64,000 nt of DNA from Microbacterium wangchenii (GTDB lineage Bacteria; Actinomycetota; Actinomycetes; Actinomycetales; Microbacteriaceae): assembly GCF_004564355.1 (NCBI RefSeq), contig NZ_CP038266.1, forward strand, positions 2,976,001 through 3,040,000, given 5' to 3'. Numbering within the stretch: position 1 is the first letter of the stretch; every line of letters begins with the position of its first letter. A program made the position numbers and the translations under genes. Below, piece after piece: positions 51,445-62,100 of this stretch. The notes beneath the pieces are model-generated. The model was not told the DNA's origin. It did no database searches and saw nothing but the letters and a program-made list of their open reading frames with translations.

Positions 51445-52635
51445 ATGAGGCGCCCCCGCTCGCTCACCCCCGGCCTGCTGGCGGTGCTCGGCTTCCTCTC
51501 CGCCGTGGGGCCGCTGGCAACGGACATGTACCTGGCGTCGTTCACCGACATGACCGGCGACCTGCGCACCGACGCCCCCTCCGTGCAACTGACCCTGACG
51601 GCGTTCCTGGCGGGCATGGGTGCCGGGCAACTCGTCCTGGGCCCGCTCTCGGACCGCTGGGGGCGCCGCGCCGTGCTGCTGACGGCGGTGTCGCTGTTCG
51701 CTGCGACGAGCGTGGCGATGGTCTTCACCCCGTCGATCGAGGTGCTCATCGGCCTGCGCCTCCTCCAGGGGTTCGCGGGAGCGGGGAGCGTCGTGATCGC
51801 CCGGGCGATCGCCGCCGACCTCAGCACGGGTGCCACGGCGGTGCGCGCCCTGAGCCTCATCGCGACGGTCGGTGCGCTCGGGCCCGTGGTGGCTCCGCCC
51901 ATCGGCGGCCTCATCGCCCCGATCGCGGGATGGCGGGGCGTGCTGGCCGCCCTCGCGCTGGCGGCCGTGCTGATGCTGGCGCTGGCAACCGTCGTGGTGC
52001 CCGAGTCGCTGCCCCCGGAGAGCCGGCACACCGGGACCGTCCTCTCCGTCTTCCGGCGGTTCGGGCAGCTCGCGCGCGATGCGTCGTTCACCGCGTACGT
52101 GGTCGTGTTCGGCCTCGGGTTCACCGGCATGATGGCCTACATCGCGGCCTCCCCCTTCGTGGGTCAGGTCATGCTCGGGCTCTCGCCGCTGCTGTACTCG
52201 CTGTCGTTCGCCGCCGGCGGCGTCGCCCTCGTGTGCGTGAACCTCGTCAACGCGCGCGTGGCTCCACGGGTGGGACCCGAGCGGATGCTGCTGATCGGGG
52301 TCGCCGCGACCCTTACCGCCGGCGCGGCGATGACGGCGCTCGCGGCCACCGGCGCGCTCTCGGCGGCCCTGTTCATCGCCTACGCCTTCGTGATCACTGG
52401 CGGCGCCGGGCTGATCATGTCCAACGCCAGTGCGCTGGCCCTCGCACGCACCGGGCCGACCTCCCGCGGCGCCGGGGCGGCGCTGCTGGGCGCGACGCAG
52501 TTCGCCCTCGGCGGGTCGATCTCCCCCATCGTCGGCTTGTGGGGCGAAGGCACGGCACTGCCGATGGCCGTGGTCGGAACGTGCGCCGCGGCCGCCGCGC
52601 TGGTGTGCGCGCTCGTCGCACGGTCACGACACTGA
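51445..52635 (+). CDS. Bcr/CflA-type MFS drug efflux transporter
   Basis: A 396-residue transporter with 12 membrane helices (DHA1 family). Motifs LATDMYLASFTDM (helix 1), GPLSDRWGRRAVLL (motif A) and ALGPVVAPPIGGLIAP (motif C, antiporter) fit Bcr/CflA drug exporters (bicyclomycin, chloramphenicol). The start has GAGGA close upstream. There is no adjacent regulator other than the MarR gene 780 bases away. Confidence 0.9.
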   Translation: MRRPRSLTPGLLAVLGFLSAVGPLATDMYLASFTDMTGDLRTDAPSVQLTLTAFLAGMGAGQLVLGPLSDRWGRRAVLLTAVSLFAATSVAMVFTPSIEVLIGLRLLQGFAGAGSVVIARAIAADLSTGATAVRALSLIATVGALGPVVAPPIGGLIAPIAGWRGVLAALALAAVLMLALATVVVPESLPPESRHTGTVLSVFRRFGQLARDASFTAYVVVFGLGFTGMMAYIAASPFVGQVMLGLSPLLYSLSFAAGGVALVCVNLVNARVAPRVGPERMLLIGVAATLTAGAAMTALAATGALSAALFIAYAFVITGGAGLIMSNASALALARTGPTSRGAGAALLGATQFALGGSISPIVGLWGEGTALPMAVVGTCAAAAALVCALVARSRH

Positions 52636-52654
52636 CGGATGCCTCATCCGCGGG

Positions 52655-52807
52655 TCACGCGGGCGTGCCGTCGACCCCGTCGTCTTCCTGCAGGGCCGGG
52701 CGATCCTCGGCGTCGATGCTCTCGCCGGTGCCACTGGGCTCGCCGGCGGACGTCGTGTCGGGCTCGGTGGTGGGTTCGATCGGCGGCTTCTCGCGGTCGA
52801 TGTCCAT
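52655..52807 (-). CDS. Small acidic protein, 50 aa, unknown function
   Basis: MDIDREKPPIEPTTEPDT opens a 50-residue acidic, Pro/Thr-rich protein ending EDDGVDGTPA. GGAG lies nine bases ahead of the ATG. No domain or signal. It is the third protein of its kind in the window (compare 368-505 and 51195-51332). It converges with the MFS gene; the stop codons are 19 bases apart. Confidence 0.45.
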   Translation of the reverse strand: MDIDREKPPIEPTTEPDTTSAGEPSGTGESIDAEDRPALQEDDGVDGTPA

Positions 52808-52862
52808 GCCATCACTCCAGCACGGGTGCGTCCCACCCCGGACGGGGGTTGACACCCCGCCG

Positions 52863-53831
52863 TCAGCGGAGCCAGCGCATCCACCGGTCCAGGGTCGCGA
52901 ACGCTGCCGCCCGCGGCTCGGGGCGGGAGCGGAACACGTCGTGGATCGCACCCTCGATGCGCGCGATGGTGACGAGCTCGCCTATGCGCGTCGCCGCGCG
53001 GGCGATGTCGTCGACGAAGAGCACCGAATCGGTCGAGGTCATGTCATCGCTCCACCGGATCGGCGGCGTCGAGCGCGCCGAGAGCAGCACGAGCGCGGGA
53101 CATCCGACATCCACCCCGTCCGCGATCCGGCCATGCCCCGCCACGACGGCGGCCAGCCAGCGCGGATGCGTCGGGAACCCCTGCTCGGGCCGCCACGGTC
53201 CGACGCCCGCCGGGAGCACACCGATCTCGCGCTGCGCACGCGTATAGAACCCGAGGTCGAGGACCGGCTGCGCCCCGAGCGGATCGATGCGCGCGCGGGC
53301 GTTGATGAGCGGTGTCAGGGCCTGACGCCCGATCGGGCCCAGCTGGAGCTCGAGCCACGGGCTGTTCAGCACGAGAGCGGCCGCGCGGCCGCGGTGCCGG
53401 GCTGCCCACAGCGTGAGGGTGAGTCCGCCCGTGGAGTGTCCCAGCAGCACGAGCCTACGGGGGCCACGCGCGTCCACCTCCATCGCCGCGAGGGCGGCGG
53501 CGATGTCGAGGTCGTAGTCCTCGAGGGAGCGCACGTCGCCGGGGCGCTGCCCCGGCCGCAGGCTCCGGCCGTACCGGCGCAGGTCGAGCGCGAAGAAGCG
53601 GGCACCGCGTTCGGTCCAGAACTCCGCGACCTCGGTCTGGAAGAAGTAGTCCGACCAGCCGTGCACGTACAGCACGTCCACATCCCGCAGCGGACCCACC
53701 GTCCGCAGCAGGACAGAGGGGATGCTCCGCACCAGGGTCGCGACGATCTCCTCGCCGTCCTCGTGGCCGAGCGGGAGCGTCAGCTGCTCGAACCCCGGCC
53801 CGAGGATGTCGGCGCGCCACTGGCCACTCAT
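52863..53831 (-). CDS. Serine aminopeptidase-type alpha/beta hydrolase
   Basis: A 322-residue alpha/beta hydrolase of the Hydrolase_4/monoglyceride-lipase type. Nucleophile Ser is in LLGHSTGGLTL, catalytic His in EGAIHDVF, and the HGW oxyanion region in YVHGWSDYF. The triad looks intact. Length is typical. It lies 86 bases downstream of fprA in the same direction; a GC-rich hairpin at about 53878-53894 may separate them. Substrate unknown (short acylglycerols or esters). Confidence 0.88.
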   Translation of the reverse strand: MSGQWRADILGPGFEQLTLPLGHEDGEEIVATLVRSIPSVLLRTVGPLRDVDVLYVHGWSDYFFQTEVAEFWTERGARFFALDLRRYGRSLRPGQRPGDVRSLEDYDLDIAAALAAMEVDARGPRRLVLLGHSTGGLTLTLWAARHRGRAAALVLNSPWLELQLGPIGRQALTPLINARARIDPLGAQPVLDLGFYTRAQREIGVLPAGVGPWRPEQGFPTHPRWLAAVVAGHGRIADGVDVGCPALVLLSARSTPPIRWSDDMTSTDSVLFVDDIARAATRIGELVTIARIEGAIHDVFRSRPEPRAAAFATLDRWMRWLR

Positions 53832-53917
53832 CCTCCCACCCTACGGGCGGACCGATCCGCTCCCCCAGGGCCGCGCCCCCGCCCGGGCAGGGGTGCCCTC
53901 GAGCTGGAGGGGGTGGG

Positions 53918-55291
53918 TCACTCGCCGCGAGAGATCGAGACCATCTCGTCGCGAGGGACGACCTTGATGCGGGCGCGCTCGTGCGGGAGGCCGAGGGCCA
54001 CTTCGTGCTCGTCGAGACGGTGCCATCCCTCGAGGTCGGTCCACTGGACCCCGCGCGACTCCAGCAGCGCGGGGATCGCCCCTTCCGACGCGTCCTCGGG
54101 CTGCCACCACGAACCCTGGTCGTTGATGAGATGACGCACGGTCTCCATCGCGTCCGATTTGGTGTGCCCGATGAGCCCGACCGGTCCCCGCTTGATCCAC
54201 CCGGTGGCGTACACGCCCGGCACCGGCTCGTTGGAGTCCTTGTGCAGCACCTGGCCCTCGCGGTTGGGGATGACGCCGTGCCGCTTGTCGAAGGGCACAC
54301 CCGGGAGCGGGGAGCCGAAATAGCCCACCGCGCGGTAGAGCGCCTGAATGGGGATCTCGCGCAGTTCGCCGGTGCCGACCACGCCGCCCTCGCCGTCGGG
54401 GCGCGTGCGCTCGTAGACGAACCCCGACACGTGGCCGGCCTCATCCGTCTTGACCTCGACGGGCTTGGCCCAGAAGTGCAGGTGCAGGCGGCGGGACGCC
54501 TCGCCGCCGGCGTTGTTCACGCTCGGACGCTTGCGCCAGGCCTGCAGCACGCGATCGATCACCATGACCTGCTTGTTGCTGGCGATGGCCGCCTTGGAGG
54601 CCTCGTCGTAGTCGAAGTCCTCGTCGTACACGACCATGTCGACGTCGTGGAGCTCGCCGAGCTCGCGCAGTTCGAGCGGGGTGAACTTGACCTGCGCGGG
54701 GCCGCGGCGTCCGAACACGTGCACGTCGGTGACGGGTGAGGCCTTCAGGCCCTCGTACACGTTGTCCGGGATCTCGGTGGGCAGCAGGTCATCGGCATGC
54801 TTGGCGAGCATGCGAGAGACGTCGAGGGCGACGTTGCCGTTGCCGATGACGGCGACCGAGGCGGCGTCCAGCGGCCACGTACGCGGCACGTCGGGGTGAC
54901 CGTCGAACCAGCTGACGAAATCGGCCGCGCCGTACGAGCCCTCCGCGTCGATGCCGGGGATGTCGAGGCTCGTGTCGCGGACCGCGCCGGTGGCGAAGAT
55001 GACCGCGTGATAGTGGCGCTTGAGGTCTTCGAGCGTGATGTCCTGGCCGTAGCGGACGTTGCCGAACAGGCGGATGTCGCCGCGGTCGAGCACCTCCCGC
55101 AGTGCGGTGATGATGCCCTTGATGCGCGGGTGGTCGGGGGCGACGCCGTAGCGGACGAGCCCGTAGGGCGCGGGCAGCTGCTCGAACAGATCGATCGACA
55201 CATCGAACTTGCGCTCGGCCTTGAGCAGGATGTCGGCCGCGTAGATGCCGGCGGGTCCGGCGCCGACGATGGCCAGCCTGAGCTTGGTCAT
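53918..55291 (-). CDS. fprA: Ferredoxin/adrenodoxin-NADP+ reductase FprA
   Basis: A 457-residue FAD enzyme. The FAD-binding motif at residues 7-20 is IVGAGPAGIYAADI, and the NADP-binding segment VAVIGNGNVALDVSRML follows, with VFGRRGPAQVKFTPLELREL. Family end GWIKRGPVGLIGHTKSDAMETV. It is the bacterial adrenodoxin-reductase type (FprA of mycobacteria), passing electrons from NADPH to ferredoxins. The ATG has AAAGGA close upstream. It lies 50 bases after the polyprenyl synthase, probably in the same transcript as menG. Confidence 0.93.
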   Translation of the reverse strand: MTKLRLAIVGAGPAGIYAADILLKAERKFDVSIDLFEQLPAPYGLVRYGVAPDHPRIKGIITALREVLDRGDIRLFGNVRYGQDITLEDLKRHYHAVIFATGAVRDTSLDIPGIDAEGSYGAADFVSWFDGHPDVPRTWPLDAASVAVIGNGNVALDVSRMLAKHADDLLPTEIPDNVYEGLKASPVTDVHVFGRRGPAQVKFTPLELRELGELHDVDMVVYDEDFDYDEASKAAIASNKQVMVIDRVLQAWRKRPSVNNAGGEASRRLHLHFWAKPVEVKTDEAGHVSGFVYERTRPDGEGGVVGTGELREIPIQALYRAVGYFGSPLPGVPFDKRHGVIPNREGQVLHKDSNEPVPGVYATGWIKRGPVGLIGHTKSDAMETVRHLINDQGSWWQPEDASEGAIPALLESRGVQWTDLEGWHRLDEHEVALGLPHERARIKVVPRDEMVSISRGE

Positions 55292-55341
55292 GAAGATCCT
55301 TTCGGGTTTTCCGGACACCGGTCGCTGCGCGCGTTCGAAGG

Positions 55342-56403
55342 TCAGCTGGAGCGGTCGGCGACAGCCTGCGCGAAGCGCGTGAGCGCCTCGCGCACGGGGC
55401 CGTCGGGAACCGGGCCCAGCGCCGCGATCGCTTCGGCCGACCAGGAGTGGGCCAGATCGAGGGTCGCACGGGTCGCCTCGTGATCGCGCAGCTCGGCGAG
55501 CGCGCCGTCGAGGATCCCCGGGTCGGCGCCGCCGGCGATGCGCGCCACGCCGTCGTCGATGCGCGCGTGCAGGTCGCGGGATGCCGCATCCTGACGCTGC
55601 CCGAGCAGCAGGTACGGCATCGTCGGCACACCCGCGCGCAGGTCGGTGCCGGGCACCTTCCCCGTCTCGTCGGGGTCGTCGGAGAGGTCCAGCACGTCGT
55701 CCAGCAGCTGGAACGCGACTCCGGCCTTCTCGCCGAAGACGCGCACGGGCTCTTCGTACTCCTCGGGGCCGCGCGCGAAGACGACACCCGCCTCGGCGGC
55801 GGCGGCGATGAGCGATCCGGTCTTGTCCGAGAGCACCTGCAGATAGAAGGCGACCGGATCGTCGCCGGCCTGCGGGCCCACCGTCTCGTGCATCTGCCCG
55901 AGGACGAGCCGCTCGAAGGTGTCGGACTGCAGCCGGATGGCGCGGTCGCCGTGCCGGGCCATGATCCCGCTGGCGCGGGAGAACAGCAGGTCGCCGGTGA
56001 GGATCGCGATGTTGTTGCCCCACACCGTCTGCGCGCTGGGGACCCCGCGGCGGACGTCCGCGCCGTCCATCACGTCGTCGTGGTACAGCGAGCCCAGGTG
56101 GGTCATCTCCAGTGCGGTCGCGCCCTGCACGACGGCATCGGTCACGCCGTCCCCCAGCTGCGCGGTGAGGATCGCCAGCATCGGACGCACGCGCTTGCCG
56201 CCGGCCTCGTAGAGGTAACGGCTGGTCGCATCAGCGAGGGAATCTGTGACGCGCAGTTCGCCGGCGAGGCTCTGCTCGACGCGCTCGAGTCCGGCCTCGA
56301 CCGTGGCGAGGAGCTTGCGGGAACGGACGCCGGCGAAAATGCGGTCGGCGAGGCCCAGTTTGCCCGCCATCTGCGAGCCCGCAGCGGAAGGTCTGGGGGT
56401 CAC
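55342..56403 (-). CDS. Long-chain trans-polyprenyl diphosphate synthase
   Basis: A 353-residue trans-prenyltransferase: GGKRVRPML, first aspartate motif LYHDDVMDGAD, second motif LLDDVLDLSDD. The residues before the first motif (TALEMTHLGSL) are small or polar, consistent with a long product, the menaquinone side chain. Its neighbour menG supports that. GTG start at 56403, nine bases after the menG stop; an ATG at 56370 is possible. Confidence 0.92.
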   Translation of the reverse strand: MTPRPSAAGSQMAGKLGLADRIFAGVRSRKLLATVEAGLERVEQSLAGELRVTDSLADATSRYLYEAGGKRVRPMLAILTAQLGDGVTDAVVQGATALEMTHLGSLYHDDVMDGADVRRGVPSAQTVWGNNIAILTGDLLFSRASGIMARHGDRAIRLQSDTFERLVLGQMHETVGPQAGDDPVAFYLQVLSDKTGSLIAAAAEAGVVFARGPEEYEEPVRVFGEKAGVAFQLLDDVLDLSDDPDETGKVPGTDLRAGVPTMPYLLLGQRQDAASRDLHARIDDGVARIAGGADPGILDGALAELRDHEATRATLDLAHSWSAEAIAALGPVPDGPVREALTRFAQAVADRSS

Positions 56404-56412
56404 CGTCCCACC

Positions 56413-57156
56413 CTACCCCGCCAGGCTGGAGGCCTCTGTTCCCGGAGCGATGCCCCGGTGCAGCGCCACGATCCCGAACGACAGGTTGCGGTAGGCGACA
56501 TCCGTCCAGCCCGCTTCCCGCAGCCACCTCGACAGCGTGCGCTGGTCGGGCCACGAGCGGATCGACTCGTTCAGGTAGTCGTACGCCTCGGCGTTGGAGC
56601 TGACCGCCTTGGCCACGAGCGGCAGGATGCGGCCGTTGTAGAAGCGGTACAGCTCGGCGAAAGCACGTGCGGGCGGGTGGGAGAACTCGCAGATCACGAT
56701 GCGGCCACCGGGCTTGGTGACGCGGCGCAGTTCGCGCAGCGCCGCACGCGGGTCGTGAACGTTGCGCAGTCCGAACGACATCGTCACCGCGTCGAACTCG
56801 GCATCGCCGAAGGGGAGGTCGGTCGCGTCGGCCTGGACGAACGACAGGTTCGGGATGCCGCCGTGGCGGCGCCGGCCCTCCGCGATCATCCCGGGCGAGA
56901 AGTCGGCGGCGATGACCTCGGCGCCGCTGCGGGCCAGCGACACCGAACTGGCGCCGGTCCCGGCCGCCAGATCGAGGATCCGCTGCCCCGGGCGCGGGGC
57001 CACCGCGCGGGTGGTGGCGACGCGCCAGAACCGGTCGTTGCCGAGGCTGAGGACGGTGTTGGTGCGGTCGTAGGCGGGCGCGACCTGGTCGAACATGCCG
57101 CTGACGCGTGCCGGGTCCTTGCCGAGGTCGGCGCGATTCGGCTCGGGAGTGGTCAC
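56413..57156 (-). CDS. menG: Demethylmenaquinone methyltransferase
   Basis: A 247-residue UbiE/MenG enzyme: SAM site [11 protein letters not shown], family motifs [13 protein letters not shown] and [17 protein letters not shown]. It methylates demethylmenaquinone, the last step of menaquinone synthesis; with menF close by, this is a menaquinone-only organism. It heads the menG-polyprenyl synthase-fprA transcript. The ATG has GTGACC upstream and a weak ribosome site. Confidence 0.95.
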   Translation of the reverse strand: MTTPEPNRADLGKDPARVSGMFDQVAPAYDRTNTVLSLGNDRFWRVATTRAVAPRPGQRILDLAAGTGASSVSLARSGAEVIAADFSPGMIAEGRRRHGGIPNLSFVQADATDLPFGDAEFDAVTMSFGLRNVHDPRAALRELRRVTKPGGRIVICEFSHPPARAFAELYRFYNGRILPLVAKAVSSNAEAYDYLNESIRSWPDQRTLSRWLREAGWTDVAYRNLSFGIVALHRGIAPGTEASSLAG

Positions 57157-57223
57157 GTGTCGAGTCTAGGCCGGGCGGATGCGCCGCCCCACCGTGCACG
57201 CACCCCGCCCGGGACGGTGCGAG

Positions 57224-57754
57224 TCAGCCGGGGAAGGAGGCGAGCGCGTCGAGCCAGCGGCCGATCGTGGCGTCGTCGAAGGGGGCCCGCCGCCGCCGCA
57301 CCTGCAGCTCGAGGTCCAGGGCGACCGACTCCAGGCGCTCGACGATGTCGAGCGGGTAGCCGTACTGCACGCGGTGCTCGTCCCACTCGTCGCGGTCGTC
57401 GATCCAGATGCCGCGGCCGGCTTCCTCGACCACATCGAGGTCCATGTCGATGCCGGTGGGCTCGTCGCCCTCCCAGCCCACGTCCCATGCGAGGTCGATG
57501 TAGACGCGCGTGGGGTGCGGGGCGGCGTTGGAGGTGAACGTCCACTCCCCGCTCGGCGGGATCAGGGTGACATTGGGCTGTCGTGCCCGCACATCGCGGC
57601 CGGGGCGCACGCTGCGCCATCCGGCCTGCTGCCCCACCCAGTCGCCATGGTCATCGCGGCCCAGGTACACGCACTCGTGCTCCCAGTGCACACCGCCGTC
57701 CCACTTGCGCCAGCGGAACATCACGCGGGTGCCGGGGGCAGGACGAGGGATCAC
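57224..57754 (-). CDS. DUF402 domain protein
   Basis: A 176-residue DUF402 protein (fold of nucleoside/acyl phosphatases such as the fosfomycin protein FomD). The acidic metal-site cluster is MDLDVVEEAGRGIWIDDRDEWD, with IDLAWDV before it. It sits between menF and menG on the minus strand. The GTG start lies 80 bases from the divergent menF start. The substrate is unknown; a nucleotide conjugate is plausible for the family. Confidence 0.8.
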   Translation of the reverse strand: MIPRPAPGTRVMFRWRKWDGGVHWEHECVYLGRDDHGDWVGQQAGWRSVRPGRDVRARQPNVTLIPPSGEWTFTSNAAPHPTRVYIDLAWDVGWEGDEPTGIDMDLDVVEEAGRGIWIDDRDEWDEHRVQYGYPLDIVERLESVALDLELQVRRRRAPFDDATIGRWLDALASFPG

Positions 57755-57833
57755 GATCGCAGTCTAGGGATGCGGCGCCCACCCCGGGCCCTTCCCCAGG
57801 ATCGCTGACCGGGCGCGAACTAGGCTGAGAGTC

Positions 57834-59114
57834 GTGCCTTCGCCCGCCTCGCTTCCGATCCCGCGGCTGCGCGTCGTCACGCGCGAGATCGCGACGGTGG
57901 ACGACGTCCTCGCGCATTCCGCCGCCACCGACCCGCTCTTCTGGAGTCGCCGCGGCGATGCGCTGGCCGGTTTCGGCGTCGCTCTGCGACTGGAGGCGGC
58001 GGCGGGCGCCCTGACTCCGGCGGCCGAACTGGCCGTCCGCTGGCGCGCGGTCGCGGCAGCCGCCGACATCGACGACGCCGTGGGGATCCCGGGAACCGGC
58101 CTGGTCGCGTTCGGCTCCTTCGCGTTCGACCCCAGCTCCGCTCACGCGAGCGTGCTGACCGTGCCGGCGACGCTCGTGGGGCGGCGCGGCGGGCGCACGT
58201 GGGTCACGCACGTCCGCGTCGACGACCCCGTTCCCGCCGAGGACGCCACCGCGCTCCCGCCCGCGACGCCGTACGGGCCGCACTGGTCGGCGACGCTCGG
58301 CCCCGGGCGCATGAGCGCACAGGGGTACCAGGACGCGGTGCGCGCGGCGCTGGCGGCGATCGCCCGCCACGACGTCGAGAAGGTCGTCCTGGCCCGCGAC
58401 GTCGTGGGCACCGCGCCCTCCGGAGCCGACCTCCGCCGCCTCGTCCGCGCCCTGCTGTCGGGTTACCCGGACTGCTGGGTGTTCGCCGTCGACGGCCTGA
58501 TCGGGGCGAGCCCCGAGACCCTGGTGACCGCCTCGCACGGCACCGTCACCGCGCGCGTCCTCGCCGGGACGATCGCCCGCGGCGCCGACGCGGATGCCGA
58601 CACCGCGGCATCCCTGTTCCTCTCCGACAGCGGGAAGGACCAGGACGAGCACCGCTTCGCCGTGCAGAGCGTGTTGGACGCGCTGCGCCCGCACACGAGC
58701 GCCCTCGCCGCGGCCGAGCAGCCGTTCACGCTGCGCCTGCCGAACGTGTGGCACCTCGCCACCGATGTGGAGGGGGAGCTGGACGACGGATCGTCCTCCC
58801 TCGACCTCGTCGCGGCACTGCATCCCACGGCAGCGGTCGCGGGGACCCCGACCCCCGCCGCGATGGCGATGATCCGCCGGCTCGAACCCTTCGACCGGGG
58901 CCGGTACGCCGGAGCGGTCGGATGGATCGACGCCTCCGGGGACGGGGAGTGGGCCATCGCGCTGCGCTGCGCCCAGTTCGATCTGCCCGACGCCAACGGC
59001 GCCCTGCCCCTCACCGCCTATGCCGGAGCGGGCATCGTCGCGGGCAGCGACCCGGAGACGGAACTGCTGGAGACGCGCGTGAAGTTCCGGCCGATCGTCG
59101 AAGCACTCGCCTGA
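57834..59114 (+). CDS. menF: Isochorismate synthase
   Basis: A 426-residue chorismate-utilising enzyme: KVVLARDVVG, DGLIGASPETLVT, VLAGTIARGAD and C-terminal SDPETELLETRVKFRPI. It turns chorismate into isochorismate, the entry to menaquinone. The overall pattern is isochorismate synthase rather than anthranilate or salicylate synthase. The GTG start lies 80 bases from the divergent DUF402 gene. Confidence 0.92.
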   Translation: MPSPASLPIPRLRVVTREIATVDDVLAHSAATDPLFWSRRGDALAGFGVALRLEAAAGALTPAAELAVRWRAVAAAADIDDAVGIPGTGLVAFGSFAFDPSSAHASVLTVPATLVGRRGGRTWVTHVRVDDPVPAEDATALPPATPYGPHWSATLGPGRMSAQGYQDAVRAALAAIARHDVEKVVLARDVVGTAPSGADLRRLVRALLSGYPDCWVFAVDGLIGASPETLVTASHGTVTARVLAGTIARGADADADTAASLFLSDSGKDQDEHRFAVQSVLDALRPHTSALAAAEQPFTLRLPNVWHLATDVEGELDDGSSSLDLVAALHPTAAVAGTPTPAAMAMIRRLEPFDRGRYAGAVGWIDASGDGEWAIALRCAQFDLPDANGALPLTAYAGAGIVAGSDPETELLETRVKFRPIVEALA

Positions 59115-59121
59115 GCCGGGG

Positions 59122-62100
59122 TCAGCGGGCGAAGCGCAGCGTGACGAGCTGGAACGGCCGCAGCTGCAGCGTCACCTCGAGCCGTTCGCCCATCTGCACG
59201 TCCACGACCGCGGATGCCGTGAGCGCGCGCTCGAGCAGGTCGGTCTCCGTCACGGCGGTTGCGGCGAACCCCGTCGACAGGCTGGCCGTCGTGCGGCGTC
59301 CGAGCGCTTCGTACAGACGGACGACGACGTCGCCGCTGCCGTCCTCGGCCAGTTTGACCGCTTCCACGACGACGCCGGGGGCGGACACGGACACGAGCGG
59401 CGGGATGTCCGTCGCGGCGGCTCCGGTCACGACCCGCTCGGGCAGGTTCATCCGGTAGCCCTCCGCGACGGCATCGGCGACCTCGGCGCCGATGACCAGA
59501 CCGACCCGCAGCGCGTGCGCCCCCTGATCCTGCGTGGGATCGGGGAACAGCGCCGCGCGGATGAGCGACAGCCGCACGATGGAGACCGTGCCGCCGCCGG
59601 TGGAGCGCGGAGCGCGCGTGATGTCATGGCCGTAGGTGGAGTCGTTCACGACGGCGACGCCGAAATCGGGTTCGGCGACGCGCACCCATCGGTGCGCCAC
59701 GGTCTCGAAACGGGCCGTGTCCCACGAGGTGTTCGTGTGGGTGGCGCGGTCGATGTGGCCGAACTGGATCTCGGAGGTCGCCCGGTCGGTGTGCACGTCG
59801 ATCGGGAAGGCGAGCTTCAGGAGCTTCTGCGTCTCGTGCCAGTCCAGCTCGAAGGCGAACTCCACCGTGTGCGAGCCGGCCTCCAGCGAGATCCGCTGCA
59901 CGATGCGCGAGTCGCCGAAAGACCGTTCCACCACGACCGCGTCCTCCACCGCCACGACGCGGTCGGCATCGGTCAGCTCCGTCACGGTCGCGCGGTAGTG
60001 CACGTCGACGTCCCACGCATCCCACTGCGTCGGGGTGTCGCGATGCAGCTGCAGCAGTCCACCCGCGGCATCCGGCGGGATGCATTCGCGCCCGGTGGCG
60101 AGATCGACCGCTGAGGTCACCAGCCCGCGCCGGTCGATCACGACGCGGACGACGCCGTTGTCGAGCACCCACCCGGCGGCCTCGGCACGCGGGACCGTGC
60201 CGGCGGTGGCCGTGCGGGGAGCAGCCGACAGGGCATGCACACCGCGACGGGCATGCGGCGCCGCGTTGGCGGTGAGGGTGTGCGCGCCGTCCCCGGCCAG
60301 GCGGCGCAGGCTCGCGTCGATGATGTCCTCGAGCTCGCGCGCGACGTGGACGTAGTTGCGCTCGGCGTCGCGGTGGACCCACGCAATGGAGGACCCGGGC
60401 AGGATGTCGTGGAACTGCTGCAGCAGCACCGTCTCCCACGCGCGCGACAGGCGCTCGGCCGGATACTCCGCGCCTGTGTGGACGGTCGCGGCCGTCGCCC
60501 ACAGCTCCGCTTCGCGCAGGAGGTGCTCGCTGCGCCGGTTGCCCTGCTTCGTGCGGAGCTGGCTCGTATACGTGCCGCGGTGGAACTCCAGGTAGAGCTC
60601 GCCCACCCACACCTCGGGGTCGGGGTATTCTGCCTCGGCCGTCTCGAAGAACCGACGCGGGGACGAGTGCACGACGCGGGGCGAGCCCTCCAGCGACTGC
60701 GCACGGGCGACGGCCGCGGCCATCTCCCGCGTCGGGCCGCCCCCGCCGTCGCCGTAGCCGTAGGGCAGGAGCGACACGGTGCCGCGTCCCTTGTCGGCGT
60801 AGTTCCGCTCGGCGTAGGCGAGCTCGGCGGCGGACACGGTGGAGTTGTACGTGTCTACCGGCGGGAAGTGGGTGAACAGTCGCGTGCCGTCGATCCCCTC
60901 CCACTGGAACGTGTGGTGGGGGAAGCGGTTGGTCTCGTTCCACGAGATCTTCTGCGTGAGGAACCACCGCGCGCCGGCGGCGGCTGCCACCTGCGGCATC
61001 GCGCCGGTGTAGCCGAACGAGTCCGGCAGCCACACCTCCCGCGTGTCGATGCCGAACTCGCGCAGGAAGAAGCCCTTCCCTGCGACGAACTGCCGCGCCA
61101 AGGCCTCCCCGCCGGGCATGTTCGTGTCCGATTCCACCCACATGCCCCCCACGGGGACGAACCGGCCCTCCGCCACCCGCGCGCGGATGCGCTCGAACAG
61201 GTCGGGGTAGTACTCCTTCATCCACGCGTACTGCTGCGCCGACGACGCCGCGAAGACCACCCCCGGGTCTTCGTCCATGAGCGACAGCACGTTGGAGAAC
61301 GTGCGGGCCACCTTGCGGACGGTCTCGCGCACCGGCCACAGCCACGCGGAGTCGATGTGGGCGTGACCGACCGCGTGCAGCGTGTGCGCACTGGCGGCCG
61401 CGGGGCGGGCGAGCGCCGGCGCGAGCACGGCACGACCGGCGGTCGCCGTGCCCGCGACGTCGTGCGGATCCACGGCGTCGATCATCCGCTCGAGCGCCGC
61501 GACGATGTCGGCCTGGCGCGGCGAGGCCGGATCCAGCTGCGCCGCGAGACCGTGCAGGGCCACGGTGTCGGCCAGCAGGCCGGCCACCTCCAGGTCGCGC
61601 AGTCGCACGTCGACATGACGGAGGCGGTAGACCGGATCCGTGCCCGCGGTGAGCGGATCCCCCACGGGTGTCGGCGCGAAGGTGAACAGGCTCCCGACAT
61701 CGGGGTTGGACGCCCCTTCGATGTAGACGTCGACGGCGCCGTCGGCGCCGACGGCCTCGATGACGGCGTTGTTCAGCGGGGCGATCCCGCGCACCGGCCG
61801 GCCGTCGGGAGACCACACCATCGCCTCGCACTGGAAGCCCGGCTGGCCGATCGTGAAGCCGAGGTCGGCCACCAGTTCGGCTCGTGTCCCGGCCGGCAGC
61901 GCACCGTCCGCCCCGCGCCAGCGGTCGGGCACCGCGCCCGTCACGCGGAACCAGGTCGTGCCCCACGGGCGACCCCACGCCTCCCCCGCGGAGATCGGCC
62001 GGTACTCGCCCGCAGCCGCCTCCGCGAAGGTCACCGGCTCACCGGGTGCCTCCCAGCACGTCACCTCGAGAGGGTGCGCGTCGCGGTGCACGGCGGGCAG

